In this document: one piece after another, positions 16,998 to 25,239 of the stretch
How the letters are laid out: every line of letters starts with the position of its first letter
Position numbering within the stretch: the first letter of the stretch is position 1
NCBI GenBank assembly: GCA_900314795.1
Contig: OMWP01000010.1
Location: 21,004-85,003 of the forward strand
From: an uncultured Eubacteriales bacterium
GTDB taxonomy: Bacteria > Bacillota > Clostridia > Oscillospirales > Acutalibacteraceae
Direction: 5' to 3'
DNA: 64,000 nt
Notes under the pieces: generated by a model
The model's input: the letters and a program-made list of their open reading frames with translations, nothing else
What the model was told of the DNA's origin: nothing
Databases searched by the model: none
Translations under genes and position numbers: made by a program

Positions 16998-18062
16998 TCA
17001 GATCTCGACTGTCCAGCCGAACTTGTCCTCTACCTCACCCCACTGGATGCCGGTGATGGAATCATAGAGGTGCTGAGAGAGCTTGCCGATCTCGTTGTTG
17101 TTGATAATGTACTTGTGATCCTTGTAGCACAGCTCACCGATCGGAGAGATAACAGCCGCGGTACCGCAGCCCCATGCTTCTTCCAGAGTGCCGTCGGTCA
17201 TCGCCTGAGCCAGCTCTTCAACAGAGAGCAGACGCTCAGAGACCTCGAGACCCTCGCTCTTGAGGAACTCGATGCAGGATTTTCTGGTGATACCGGGCAG
17301 GATGGAACCGGTCAGCTTGGGTGTGACGATCTCACCATTGATCTTGAACATGACGTTCATCGCGCCGACTTCCTCGATATACTTGCGCTCAACGCCGTCG
17401 AGCCACAGCACCTGAGAATAGCCCTGCTGCTCAGCGCGCTCGCCTGCACGGTTGGAAGCCGCGTAGTTACCGCCGCACTTCGCGTAGCCTGTACCGCCGC
17501 GTACCGCACGGACGTCCTGATCCTCGATCATGATCTTGACGGGGTTCAGACCTTCCTTGTAGTAGGAGCCGACAGGAGAAGCGATGATGATGAACTCCGC
17601 GTTATGGACAGCGTGAACGCCGAGGCTCTCATCGTTACCGAACATGAACGGACGCAGATACAGAGAAGTGCCCTTATCGGACGGCGTCCAATCCTGCTCT
17701 AAGCGGACGAATTCGACCAATGCCTGCATGAAGTCATCCTCGGGCATCTGAGGCAGGCAAAGACGCTCAGCGGAATTGTTCATACGACGGATGTTCTCGA
17801 TGGGTCTGAACAGCTGAACCTTGCCGTCGGCGCGGCGATACGCCTTTAAGCCCTCAAAGATCTCGGAGCCGTAGTGCAGAACGGTGGAAGCGGGATGGAT
17901 GGAGAGGTTCTCAAACGGCACAATACGGGGATTGTGCCAGCCCTCTTCGCTGTTCCAGCTCCAGCGGAACATGTGGTCGGTAAAAATCTTACCGAAACCG
18001 AGTGCGGAAGAATCGGTAGGCTTCGCCTTCGGATTCGGGTTTAATGTAACTTTGATATCCAT
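16998..18062 (-). CDS. ilvE: Branched-chain amino acid aminotransferase
   Basis: PLP-dependent fold-type IV aminotransferase that interconverts valine, leucine, isoleucine and their 2-oxoacids with glutamate. 354 aa fits the eukaryote-like class II BCAT. Seen: STVLHYGSEIFEGLKAYR (about 59), LYLRPFMFG (about 133), GYAKCGGNYAAS with the PLP lysine (about 195), and the PLP-binding end TAAVISPIG (about 315). Upstream GGAGGAATAATC is a good ribosome site. On the same strand as the vor genes, 256 bases downstream of them across an RptC element, it completes the route from 2-oxoacid to amino acid. Identification is firm; the operon link is inferred. Confidence 0.95.
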   Translation of the reverse strand: MDIKVTLNPNPKAKPTDSSALGFGKIFTDHMFRWSWNSEEGWHNPRIVPFENLSIHPASTVLHYGSEIFEGLKAYRRADGKVQLFRPIENIRRMNNSAERLCLPQMPEDDFMQALVEFVRLEQDWTPSDKGTSLYLRPFMFGNDESLGVHAVHNAEFIIIASPVGSYYKEGLNPVKIMIEDQDVRAVRGGTGYAKCGGNYAASNRAGERAEQQGYSQVLWLDGVERKYIEEVGAMNVMFKINGEIVTPKLTGSILPGITRKSCIEFLKSEGLEVSERLLSVEELAQAMTDGTLEEAWGCGTAAVISPIGELCYKDHKYIINNNEIGKLSQHLYDSITGIQWGEVEDKFGWTVEI

Positions 18063-18102
18063 GATTATTCCTCCTTATCATATCATGAGCAGGGTGCTTC
18101 CA

Positions 18103-18316
18103 AGCCTTCCCCTTGGGGGGAAGGTGGGCTTTTCGACTCCTCAAGAGTCGAAAAGGTCGAATGAGGGGCTGACTTTTCCACTGAATGTCCGTCTTCAGTG
18201 AGGCTGCTCTCACTATGTCTTTAAGAACTCCACTCTTTGAATCATTGATCTATCGGATGAGTGATCCCCTCATCCGTCACCCTATGGGTGACACCTTCCC
18301 CCCAAGGGGAAGGCTT
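18103..18316. repeat. RptC element, large
   Basis: Inverted ends AGCCTTCCCCTTGGGGGGAA and CCCCAAGGGGAAGGCT, about 214 bp apart, with an inner hairpin CTTTTCGACTC/GAGTCGAAAAG and CACCC/GGGTG. It ends three bases from the stop of the gamma-subunit gene. Confidence 0.65.
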
Positions 18317-18318
18317 TT

Positions 18319-18855
18319 TTATTCAAACTCCGCGCCCATTTGAATCGCCTTGAAGTTGACGTCCTTCATGTTGGCACGCTTTGCGGAAATGACCTTGTCG
18401 AGAGCAGCACGGATGCCGTCTTCGGTATAGTCGCCGGTCTCCTTGAGGAGCTTACCGACGATGATCATGTTGGCGAGGTTGCCGAGCTTCTCATCGGAAG
18501 CCATGCGGGTCGCGGGAATGTAAAATACTTTGACATCGTCACGCTCGACCTTGCGCTCGATCAGTGTGGAATCCGCGAAGATCATACCGCCGGGAACAAC
18601 CTTATCCTCAAATCTGTCGAGAGAGGGCAGGTTCATCGCGACGAGGATGTCGGGGTTCGAAACGATCGGAGAGCCGACAGGTGTATCGGATACGATGACG
18701 GAGCAGGACGCTGTACCGCCGCGCATCTCGGGACCGTAGGACGGAAGCCAACTTACCTGCTTATCCTCGATCAGACCCTTGTAGGCGATGAATTTACCGG
18801 CGAAGAGGATACCCTGACCGCCGAAACCGGAGAATAACATATTTTTAGCACTCAT
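18319..18855 (-). CDS. 2-oxoacid:ferredoxin oxidoreductase, gamma subunit
   Basis: 178-aa gamma (catalytic-domain III-type) subunit of the pyruvate/ketoisovalerate ferredoxin oxidoreductase family. Visible: FSGFGGQGILFAGKFIA (residues 8-24), SWLPSYGPEMRGGTASCSV and NMIIVGKLLKETG, all typical. The complex interconverts 2-oxoacid + CoA with acyl-CoA + CO2, using ferredoxin. The ATG overlaps the stop of the beta gene as TAATG, so the two are translationally coupled. Gene order delta-alpha-beta-gamma matches Vor/Kor clusters. Confidence 0.92.
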   Translation of the reverse strand: MSAKNMLFSGFGGQGILFAGKFIAYKGLIEDKQVSWLPSYGPEMRGGTASCSVIVSDTPVGSPIVSNPDILVAMNLPSLDRFEDKVVPGGMIFADSTLIERKVERDDVKVFYIPATRMASDEKLGNLANMIIVGKLLKETGDYTEDGIRAALDKVISAKRANMKDVNFKAIQMGAEFE

Positions 18856-19613
18856 TATTCTGCCTCCTTCTCTTCTGCGGAGCGATCCTTATAAACGCCC
18901 AGAGGATAGTAAGGCAGCATATCGCTCTCGATCCACTCCAGCGCCTGCTTGGGGGTCATGCCCCAGTTGGTCGGGCAGGAGGAAACGACCTCGACAAGAG
19001 AGAAGCCCTTGCCGTCGATCTGGTTCTGGAACGCCTTTTTGATCGCCTTCTTCGCGTTTCTGACGTTCTTGACGTTGTTGACGGTAACGCGCTCGAGGTA
19101 CTCGGGGCCTACCAGCTCAGAGAGCATCTCGCAAACCTTGATCGGATAACCGCAAGCCTTGGGGTCACGGCCGTAGGGAGAGGTCTGGGTGACCTGACCG
19201 ACCAGAGAGGTCGGCGCCATCTGACCGCCTGTCATGCCGTAGATCGCGTTGTTGATAAAGATAACAGTGATATTCTCGTTACGAGCCGCCGCGTGAACGG
19301 TCTCAGCCATACCGATGGAAGCGAGGTCGCCGTCACCCTGATAGGTGAAGACGATGTTGTTCTCGGGATCGGCACGCTTGACGCCGGTTGCGACAGCCGG
19401 AGCACGGCCGTGAGCCGCCTCGATCATATCACAATTGAAATAGTTATAAGCCATAACGGAGCATCCTACGGGGGCGATACCGATGGTCTTGCCCTCGATG
19501 CCCAGCTCGTCGATGACCTCGGCTACCAGACGGTGTACGATACCGTGGGTACAGCCGGGGCAGTAATGCAGCGGCACATCAATGAGTGCATGCGGTTTCT
19601 CAAATACAGCCAT
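18855..19613 (-). CDS. 2-oxoacid:ferredoxin oxidoreductase, beta (TPP-binding) subunit
   Basis: 252-aa beta subunit binding thiamine diphosphate. YCPGCTHGIVHRLV (about 17) and the TPP/Mg motif GDGDLASIGMAETVHAAARNENITVIFINN (in parts, from about 97) are characteristic, as is YGMTGGQMAPTS. The start chosen is ATG 19613, with GGAGG upstream and a TAATG overlap with the alpha gene; a longer frame to 19709 would overlap alpha out of frame. Works with the alpha, gamma and ferredoxin-like subunits next to it. In clostridia such enzymes can also run in reverse, carboxylating acyl-CoA. Confidence 0.92.
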   Translation of the reverse strand: MAVFEKPHALIDVPLHYCPGCTHGIVHRLVAEVIDELGIEGKTIGIAPVGCSVMAYNYFNCDMIEAAHGRAPAVATGVKRADPENNIVFTYQGDGDLASIGMAETVHAAARNENITVIFINNAIYGMTGGQMAPTSLVGQVTQTSPYGRDPKACGYPIKVCEMLSELVGPEYLERVTVNNVKNVRNAKKAIKKAFQNQIDGKGFSLVEVVSSCPTNWGMTPKQALEWIESDMLPYYPLGVYKDRSAEEKEAE

Positions 19614-20677
19614 TACTTGATACCTCCGTTTACTTCTTTGATCGCATTGAGCACCTGCTCGGGATCGGGGATCATACCGCCGGCGCGGTTGCACAGGGTC
19701 ACGGGGCACTTACTCTCGGTGGCGAGCTGTACGTCCTCGATCATCTGACCCATGTTCAGCTCGACCGAGATGAATGCCTTTGCGTGCTCGGCAGCCTTCT
19801 TGAAGGGAGCCTTCGGGAACGGCCACAGGGTGATCGGACGGATCAAACCGACCTTGATGCCGAGCTTGCGCGCTTCATCAACCGCGTTCTTACTTACACG
19901 AGCCGCGATACCGAACGCCGCGATCACGATGTCGGCGTCATCGACCTTGTATTCCTCATACATGGTCTCGTTCTCTTCGATGACCTTATAGCGATCATAA
20001 CGCTTGAAATTGAGCTCCTCGAGTTCCTCGGGAACCAGAGAGAGGGAGTTGACGATATTGTGCTCACGCTCCATCTTGGTGCCGGTGGTTGCCCACGGCT
20101 TTTCGGGAGCGGGCTTGACCTCGAGGTCATCGATGGAAACGGGCTCCATCATCTGACCCATGGTACCGTCGGCGAGGATCATGGCGGTCATGCGGTAGGT
20201 ATCCGCCAGCTCAAAGCCCTTGACGGTCAGCTCCGCCATCTCCTGTACGGACGCGGGAGCGAGGACGATCATGTGATAGTCGCCGTGACCGCCGCCGCGG
20301 GTGGACTGGAAGTAGTCGGACTGGGAGGGCTGGATGCCGCCGAGACCCGGACCGCCGCGCTGTACATTAACGATCAGCGAGGGCAGGTCGGAGCCTGCTA
20401 AGTAGGATAAACCTTCACCCTTCAGCGATACGCCGGGAGAGGAAGAAGAAGTCATCACGCGTTTGCCCGCGGACGCCACGCCGTATACCATGTTGATCGC
20501 GGCGATCTCGGACTCTGCCTGCAGGAAGGTTCCGCCGACCTTGGGCATAACCTTCGCCATATAGGCAGCTATCTCGGTCTGAGGGGTGATCGGGTAACCG
20601 AAGTAATGCAGACAGCCCGCCTTGATAGCGGCAGCGGCGATCGCTTCGTTACCTTTCATCAAAATCTTATCTGCCAT
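19613..20677 (-). CDS. vorB: 2-oxoacid:ferredoxin oxidoreductase, alpha subunit (VorB type)
   Basis: 354-aa alpha subunit with MKGNEAIAAAAIKAGC (8-23), YFGYPITPQTEIAAYM, FLQAESEIAAINMVYG and TSSSSPGVSLKGEGLSYLAG, then RGGPGLGGIQPSQSDYFQ, a pattern most like subunits annotated as 3-methyl-2-oxobutanoate dehydrogenase VorB. Substrate preference for branched 2-oxoacids is supported by the nearby ilvE and acyl-CoA synthetases but is not proven; 2-oxoglutarate or aryl-pyruvates are alternatives. Ten bases after the ferredoxin subunit gene and overlapping beta. Confidence 0.9.
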   Translation of the reverse strand: MADKILMKGNEAIAAAAIKAGCLHYFGYPITPQTEIAAYMAKVMPKVGGTFLQAESEIAAINMVYGVASAGKRVMTSSSSPGVSLKGEGLSYLAGSDLPSLIVNVQRGGPGLGGIQPSQSDYFQSTRGGGHGDYHMIVLAPASVQEMAELTVKGFELADTYRMTAMILADGTMGQMMEPVSIDDLEVKPAPEKPWATTGTKMEREHNIVNSLSLVPEELEELNFKRYDRYKVIEENETMYEEYKVDDADIVIAAFGIAARVSKNAVDEARKLGIKVGLIRPITLWPFPKAPFKKAAEHAKAFISVELNMGQMIEDVQLATESKCPVTLCNRAGGMIPDPEQVLNAIKEVNGGIK

Positions 20678-20686
20678 CGTTTTTCA

Positions 20687-20893
20687 TCACCTTTCTACCT
20701 TGATAATACAGTCGGGGCACATCATGTAGCAGGAAGCACAACCGATACAGGCGTCCATATCGGTGCACTCTACGGGATGATGACCCTTCTTGTTGATTTT
20801 GTCTGTGGCGATCTGCAAGATCCCTTTGGGACAAGCATCCACACACAGCGCACAACCCTTACAGTTGTCGGTCTTGAATGTTAGTTTTGCCAT
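20687..20893 (-). CDS. 2-oxoacid:ferredoxin oxidoreductase, delta (2x[4Fe-4S] ferredoxin) subunit
   Basis: 68-aa polyferredoxin-like subunit with two cluster motifs, CKGCALCVDACP and CIGCASCYMMCP. It passes electrons between the TPP site and external ferredoxin. An in-frame ATG at 20899 sits only three bases from the GAAGGG site, so ATG 20893 (MAKLTF) is preferred, as in related VorD/KorD. First gene of the four-subunit block. Upstream on the minus strand TTGTTA-17-TACATA could be a weak local promoter (about 20920-20950). Confidence 0.92.
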   Translation of the reverse strand: MAKLTFKTDNCKGCALCVDACPKGILQIATDKINKKGHHPVECTDMDACIGCASCYMMCPDCIIKVER

Positions 20894-21003
20894 ATACATT
20901 TTCCCTTCTTTATAATAAATAATTATTATGTATGGTTATTTCGCTTGAATAACAAGAACCTAATAGATAACATCAACAGCAACAGGAAAGATGATGATTC
21001 TGT

Positions 21004-21119
21004 TGTAGGGTACGGCATTTATGACGTACCGCACGGCAGAAGGTTTCAGATCGATCATGTTTATTCGACAGATACATCTATCGGCTGTTTCGGTACGTCG
21101 ACAAGCGCCGTACCCTACA
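21004..21119. mobile_element. RptB element, complete
   Basis: 116-bp unit from TGTAGGGTACGGC to GCCGTACCCTACA with inner GACGTACC/GGTACGTC copies: a clean inverted-repeat pair. It occupies the gap between the ATPase gene and the vor block; the rest holds no gene. Confidence 0.65.
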
Positions 21120-21185
21120 GAGCGTTACCAAATACTGAAATCTTGAGGTCAAACATAAACTGCTTTCTCTCAGTCGCAATCGGCA

Positions 21186-21848
21186 TCATATCGGCTTCTT
21201 TTGCAGCTTCAAGCGGAATAATGGGCTGATTTTATCCTTGAGATCATCATAAAGATGATCCTCGACGGTGGTGAGCACCAGCGGCAGGTTCGCGAGGCTT
21301 GCGACTTCCTCCGCGTACTTCACAGAGGAAAGAACATCATCCGCGGATGTCTCAACCGCTAAGTTCGAATTGTTGATAATGCCCGTGAACGGGATGCCGC
21401 ACGCCGCTTCGATCTCGCGCATGACCTCGATGGTGGACTCCGCGTCGGGCGTCAGGGGGCGGAACTTGTTGACGACCATCAGCATTTCATAGTCATTCTC
21501 AGTGCGGATCGCGTCGCGCAGTCTGCCGAGCGCGTAGGCTCCTCTATCGTCGCCGCCGATATCCATGATCACGCTCAGCGTTTTGTCATCGGTGATCGAA
21601 TACAGGTCGGCGGGCATGGATGGCAGATCCACGTTGGAGGACGCGAAATCGGAGCAGATCAGGCGAATGCCGTGCTCCTTGAATTCATCCTCACTGTCCT
21701 TACTGCGGAAATAGGGATTGACGATATCGAGGTCGGCGATGGCGACATGATCCCGCTTTGTGGCGAGGTCAAGCGCCATATTGACAGCGATATTGGTCTT
21801 TCCCGAGCCGTAGTGACCGCATAGTATAGTTAATCGTTTGTAGGTCAT
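21186..21848 (-). CDS. P-loop ATPase of the CobQ/ParA-MinD type
   Basis: 220-aa cytosolic nucleotide-binding protein. Walker A is LCGHYGSGKTNIAVNMA (about 9-25), a variant of the GKGGxGKT motif; IADLDIVNPYF (about 38) resembles the deviant Walker/Mrp motif and VIMDIGGDDRGAYALG the Walker B region. No membrane segment or DNA-binding domain. It lies between the acyl-CoA synthetase and the vor genes on the same strand and may take part in assembly or regulation of the oxidoreductase (inference). Start has GGAGG five bases upstream. Confidence 0.8.
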   Translation of the reverse strand: MTYKRLTILCGHYGSGKTNIAVNMALDLATKRDHVAIADLDIVNPYFRSKDSEDEFKEHGIRLICSDFASSNVDLPSMPADLYSITDDKTLSVIMDIGGDDRGAYALGRLRDAIRTENDYEMLMVVNKFRPLTPDAESTIEVMREIEAACGIPFTGIINNSNLAVETSADDVLSSVKYAEEVASLANLPLVLTTVEDHLYDDLKDKISPLFRLKLQKKPI

Positions 21849-21865
21849 TAAAACCTCCGGATTTT

Positions 21866-21990
21866 GAAGTTGAAAGTTGACAGTTGAAAGTGGAAAAATG
21901 TGGGAAACACTCGCGTTTTGATTGATATGGAATTCATTTGAGGGCGAAGCCCTCCCTTAACTTTCCACTTTCCACTTTCCATTTTCCACT
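21866..21990. repeat. RptD element
   Basis: Palindromic array: GAAGTTGAAAGTTGACAGTT on one side and TTTCCACTTTCCACTTTCC on the other, around a GAGGGCGAAGCCCTC hairpin. Read on the minus strand its edge provides the TAG stop of the adjacent acyl-CoA synthetase gene. Confidence 0.6.
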
Positions 21991-24274
21991 ATAAAAGATT
22001 TCTCTGAATCTTACCGCTGGTGGTCTTGGGCAGGCTATCCTTAAAGACGACGATACGCGGATATTTATACGGAGCGGTATGGGTCTTGACGTAGTCCTGG
22101 ATCTCCTTCTTCAGCTCCTCGGTGCCATCGGTGCCCTTGACGAGCACGATGGACGCCTTGACGACCTGACCTCTTACAGGATCGGGCGCGGGAGATACAC
22201 CGCATTCGAGGACATACGGCAGTTCCATGATGACCGATTCGATCTCGAACGGTCCGATACGGTAGCCCGAACTCTTGATAACGTCATCCGCGCGACCGAC
22301 ATACCAGAAGAAGCCGTCCTCATCACGCCATGCGAGGTCGCCGGTATGATAATAGCCGTTGCGCCAGTTCTTGCGGGTGGAGTCGACGTCGTTGTAATAG
22401 TACATTGCCAGACCGCAGGGCATTTTCTCAGCAATATTGATACAGATCTCGCCGGGCTCACCGTCGGGCACGTCGTTGCCGTCCTTGTCGAGCAGGTGGA
22501 TGTCATAGATCGGAGAGGGCTTGCCCATCGAGCCGATCTTATGCGGCGCGCCGATCATATTGCAGATGATAACGGCGGTCTCGGTCTGACCGAAGCCCTC
22601 CATGATCTGCAAGCCGGTGAGCTTCTCAAACTGGTTGTACACCTCGGGATTGAGCGCCTCACCCGCGGTGGTCATACGCTTGACGGAGGAGAAATCGTAT
22701 TTGCTGATATCCTCCTTGATCATCATGCGCAGCATGGTAGGCGGCGCGCAGAAGGTGGTGATATGGTATTTGGCGAACATCGGCAGGATGTCGTCGGCAT
22801 GGAAGCGGTCAAAGTCATAGACAAACATCGGCGCTTCACACAGCCACTGTCCGTAGAGCTTGCCCCATGCCGCCTTTGCCCAACCGGTGTCGGAGATGGT
22901 GAAGTGCAGACCGTCGGGGTCGACATTGTGCCAGAAATGCGCGGTCATAAAGTGACCCAGCGCGAGCTTGTAGCTATGCGCGGCGATCTTCGGATAACCG
23001 GAGGTACCCGAGGTGAAGTACATCAGCATGATGTCGTCGCCGCAGGGAGTGCTCTCCTTGCGCTCAAAATGAGAGGAGAACAGCTTATATTCTTCATCAA
23101 AGTTGCGCCAGCCCTCGCGCACACCGTTGACCATGATGCGCTTTAATTGCGGATAATTCTCCATCGCTTTCTCGACCTCCGCGGCGGAATAGCCGTCGCC
23201 GGTACAGACGATAGCGGAAACGCCAGCCGCCTTGAAGCGATATTCGAGGTCGTGCGCCTGGAGCTGGTTGGTCGCGGGGATCGCGATCGCACCGAGCTTA
23301 TGCAGACCGATGATCGCGAACCAGAACTGATAATGACGTTTGAGGATCAGCATAACGCGGTCGCCCTTGCGGATGCCTAAGCTCTTGAAATAGTTCGCGC
23401 ACTGGCAGGACGCGTGGCGGATATCGGTAAAGGTGAAGCGGTGCTCCGTTTTGTCGTTCGCGACATGGATCATCGCGAGTTTATCGGGATCTTTATAGGA
23501 AATGGCATCGATGACATCGAAGCCGAAGTTGAACTTGTCCTCATTCTTGAAGGTGACCTTGGTGGGCGTGCCGTTCTCGTTGACCTCGTAGTCGACGAAC
23601 TTTTTCCAGACACGCTCCTTGGTATCGGTATTCTCCACCTTCGCGGCAGCGATCGCCTTGGTAGTGGTCAGCTCGGGGATCGGCTCACCCTTGGGGTTGA
23701 GGACGATCGCGTAGAAGATACAATCCTGCTCGCCGACTGCCATCTCACCGTGAGGGGTGTTGGAATCAAAGTAGATGGTATCGCCGGGGCCGAGAATCTC
23801 CTTATGATCGCCGACCTGCACCATCAGCTGTCCCTCGATGACGATATCGATCTCCTGACCGTCATGAGTGGTCAGCTCCATCGGCTTTGTCTGCGCCTCG
23901 GGATTATACTTGCTCTTGACATACAAGGGCTCCGCGATACGGTTCTGGAACGCGTAAGCGAGGTTATAATAGGTCATGCCGTGCGCCTGACTTACCTTTT
24001 GACCGAGTCCGCGACGGGTCACGGTATAGGATTTCAGGTTCGGGGAAATACCCTCGATGATCTCGGTGACGTTGACGTTCAGCGCCTGAGAGACGCGGTA
24101 GATGAACGCGAAGTTCAGATCCTGCTTGCCCGATTCACACGCGATGTACTCATCCTCGGTGACGTCGGTAAACGCCGCCATCTCGGCGATGGTCTTGCCC
24201 TCGAGTTCGCGCAGTTCGCGAATTCGGGTCGCCATTTCTTTTATTTTTTGATCTATGGTCGTTAGATTCTCCAT
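21989..24274 (-). CDS. XRE-cupin-acyl-CoA synthetase fusion (copy 1)
   Basis: 761-aa three-part protein. Residues about 12-72 form an XRE-type helix-turn-helix (RIRELRELEGKTIAEMAAFT...EYIACESGK). Residues about 110-195 form a cupin (HDGQEIDIVIEGQLMVQVG, PGDTIYFDSNTPHGE). From about 240 there is an acetyl/acyl-CoA synthetase: YFTSGTSGYPKIAAHS (about 431), GFGQTE (about 575), YYHTGDLAWRDEDGFFWYVGRADDVIKSSGYRIGP in pieces from about 655, and the C-terminal TTSGKIQRN lysine. Arrangement suggests an enzyme carrying its own ligand-sensing regulator. A T-box precedes it, so it is expected to be made during amino acid shortage; probable substrate a branched or aryl acid (inference). The stop codon lies at the edge of an RptD repeat. 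Confidence 0.88.
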   Translation of the reverse strand: MENLTTIDQKIKEMATRIRELRELEGKTIAEMAAFTDVTEDEYIACESGKQDLNFAFIYRVSQALNVNVTEIIEGISPNLKSYTVTRRGLGQKVSQAHGMTYYNLAYAFQNRIAEPLYVKSKYNPEAQTKPMELTTHDGQEIDIVIEGQLMVQVGDHKEILGPGDTIYFDSNTPHGEMAVGEQDCIFYAIVLNPKGEPIPELTTTKAIAAAKVENTDTKERVWKKFVDYEVNENGTPTKVTFKNEDKFNFGFDVIDAISYKDPDKLAMIHVANDKTEHRFTFTDIRHASCQCANYFKSLGIRKGDRVMLILKRHYQFWFAIIGLHKLGAIAIPATNQLQAHDLEYRFKAAGVSAIVCTGDGYSAAEVEKAMENYPQLKRIMVNGVREGWRNFDEEYKLFSSHFERKESTPCGDDIMLMYFTSGTSGYPKIAAHSYKLALGHFMTAHFWHNVDPDGLHFTISDTGWAKAAWGKLYGQWLCEAPMFVYDFDRFHADDILPMFAKYHITTFCAPPTMLRMMIKEDISKYDFSSVKRMTTAGEALNPEVYNQFEKLTGLQIMEGFGQTETAVIICNMIGAPHKIGSMGKPSPIYDIHLLDKDGNDVPDGEPGEICINIAEKMPCGLAMYYYNDVDSTRKNWRNGYYHTGDLAWRDEDGFFWYVGRADDVIKSSGYRIGPFEIESVIMELPYVLECGVSPAPDPVRGQVVKASIVLVKGTDGTEELKKEIQDYVKTHTAPYKYPRIVVFKDSLPKTTSGKIQRNLL

Positions 24275-24316
24275 AAGATACCTTCCTTCCGTTCGTTCTC
24301 ATAACACTCATACAAA

Positions 24317-24500
24317 TGGATAGTTGATAGTGGAAAATGGGAAATTGCGGGAAACGCTTCGCGTTTTGGAAGTTGAAAGTTGACAGTTGAAAATGGAAAG
24401 TTTCGGGTCGCTTCGCTCCGAATTATGATAGTATTTTACACTTTCCACTTTCCACTTTCCATTTTCCACTTTCCACTTTCCACTATCCATTTTCCACTTT
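24317..24500. repeat. RptD element, long
   Basis: About 184 bp of TTGAAAGTTGA / TTTCCACTTTCCAC runs in inverted arrangement, with hairpin GAAACGCTTCGCGTTTTGG and GGGTCGCTTCGCTCC. It lies between T-box 2 and the synthetase start, so it is within the mRNA leader. Confidence 0.65.
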
Positions 24501-24504
24501 AAAT

Positions 24505-24870
24505 TAAAAAACGCTCATCCCAAAGTCATCACTTTGAGACGAGCGCATAACACCCGCGGTACCACTCAAATTGCAGGCTGATATCTCAGCACTGCCACTC
24601 TCAGGGTCTGTATTTCTCAATCGTCATTGCGAGGAGACGGCAAAACCGCCGACGCGGCAATCTCAACCGATCAAAAGGGAATGACAATTGATATGCTAAC
24701 CCCTATGCATTTACGCAGCAATCACGGAGGAGGTCTAATCATATCATAGGATACTTTCTTCTCCCCGGCTCAGAAGCTACAAACACGGAATCCATCATAG
24801 GAGCTTGCACCAACCGCTCTTTCTCTGAATGATGAGAGAACCGCGCCCTCTTCGTCATAGCCTTTAGCTC
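24505..24870 (-). promoter_or_regulatory. T-box leader 2, upstream of synthetase copy 1
   Basis: Minus strand: GGCTATGACGAAGA at the Stem I base pairing with CTTCTGAGCC, TCAGAGA, the distal loop GGTTGGTGCAA, a specifier-loop strand TTTGTAG, the T-box GAGTGGTACCGCGG (24567-24554), and a terminator hairpin CGCTCGTCTCAAAGT/ACTTTGGGATGAGCG with TTTTTT. The specifier could be UUU, UGU or GUU depending on the fold, so the amino acid is left open. An RptA copy lies inside. Confidence 0.88.
24619..24670. repeat. RptA copy inside T-box 2
   Basis: CGTCATTGCGAGGAGACGGC...GCGGCAATCTCAACC, opposite orientation to the copy in T-box 1; placed between the distal stems and the pre-antiterminator helix. Confidence 0.75.
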
Positions 24871-24875
24871 GTCTA

Positions 24876-24904
24876 ATCATATCACATGATTCTGTTTTTG
24901 TCAA
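24876..24904 (-). promoter_or_regulatory. Sigma-A promoter of T-box unit 2
   Basis: Minus strand TTGACA, 17-bp spacer, TATGAT, just upstream of the leader. Confidence 0.8.
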
Positions 24905-24934
24905 TAGATAAATGTATGGAACGTCGGATAGAAT

Positions 24935-25057
24935 TGTAGGGGTCGTCGGACACGCGTGTCCGACGACCCGCATGGCAGAAGCGATTGTTGCCTATCTACC
25001 GTTTTCGATATCAGAAACGCCCGTCATGCTCGGGATGTCGCAAGCGTCATCCCCTAC
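24935..25057. mobile_element. RptB element
   Basis: About 123 bp from TGTAGGGGTCGTCGG to GTCATCCCCTAC, with an inner palindrome GTCGGACACGCGTGTCCGAC. Confidence 0.55.
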
Positions 25058-25108
25058 GGTAAATACTTCATCTGCTGCGCATTTAACTGACATCGCTCGG
25101 AAATGTTT

Positions 25109-25226
25109 CGGGAGGAGCACAGTGGCGCTTAGCCAATCACAGGCTTTGCCTGTTCTTGGAGCGCTGTTGCATGGGAGTTGTACACCAAATCAAAGATTTG
25201 GACAACTCCTCAAAGCCCCTCCCCTA
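25109..25226. mobile_element. RptB end interrupted by RptF copy 2 (nested)
   Basis: The intact RptB word GGGAGGAGCAAGCCCCTCCC (as at 8294-8313) is split here: GGGAGGAGCA ends at 25119, an RptF unit fills 25120-25213, and AGCCCCTCCCCTAC resumes at 25214. This gives the RptF boundaries directly. No gene in the gap. Confidence 0.7.
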
Positions 25227-25239
25227 CATTACATTATTA

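Noticed and set aside
16998-24274. Separate terminators between the ligase, ATPase, vor block and ilvE
   Set aside because: The gaps contain palindromic repeats (RptB, RptC, RptD), but none has a simple GC stem followed directly by a T-tract on the minus strand; read-through is therefore left as likely but unproven.
24317-24500. TTTCCACT runs as a possible origin or iteron array
   Set aside because: Same word families occur at 21866-21990 in inverted arrangement and look like the intergenic repeat RptD; no replication gene is near.
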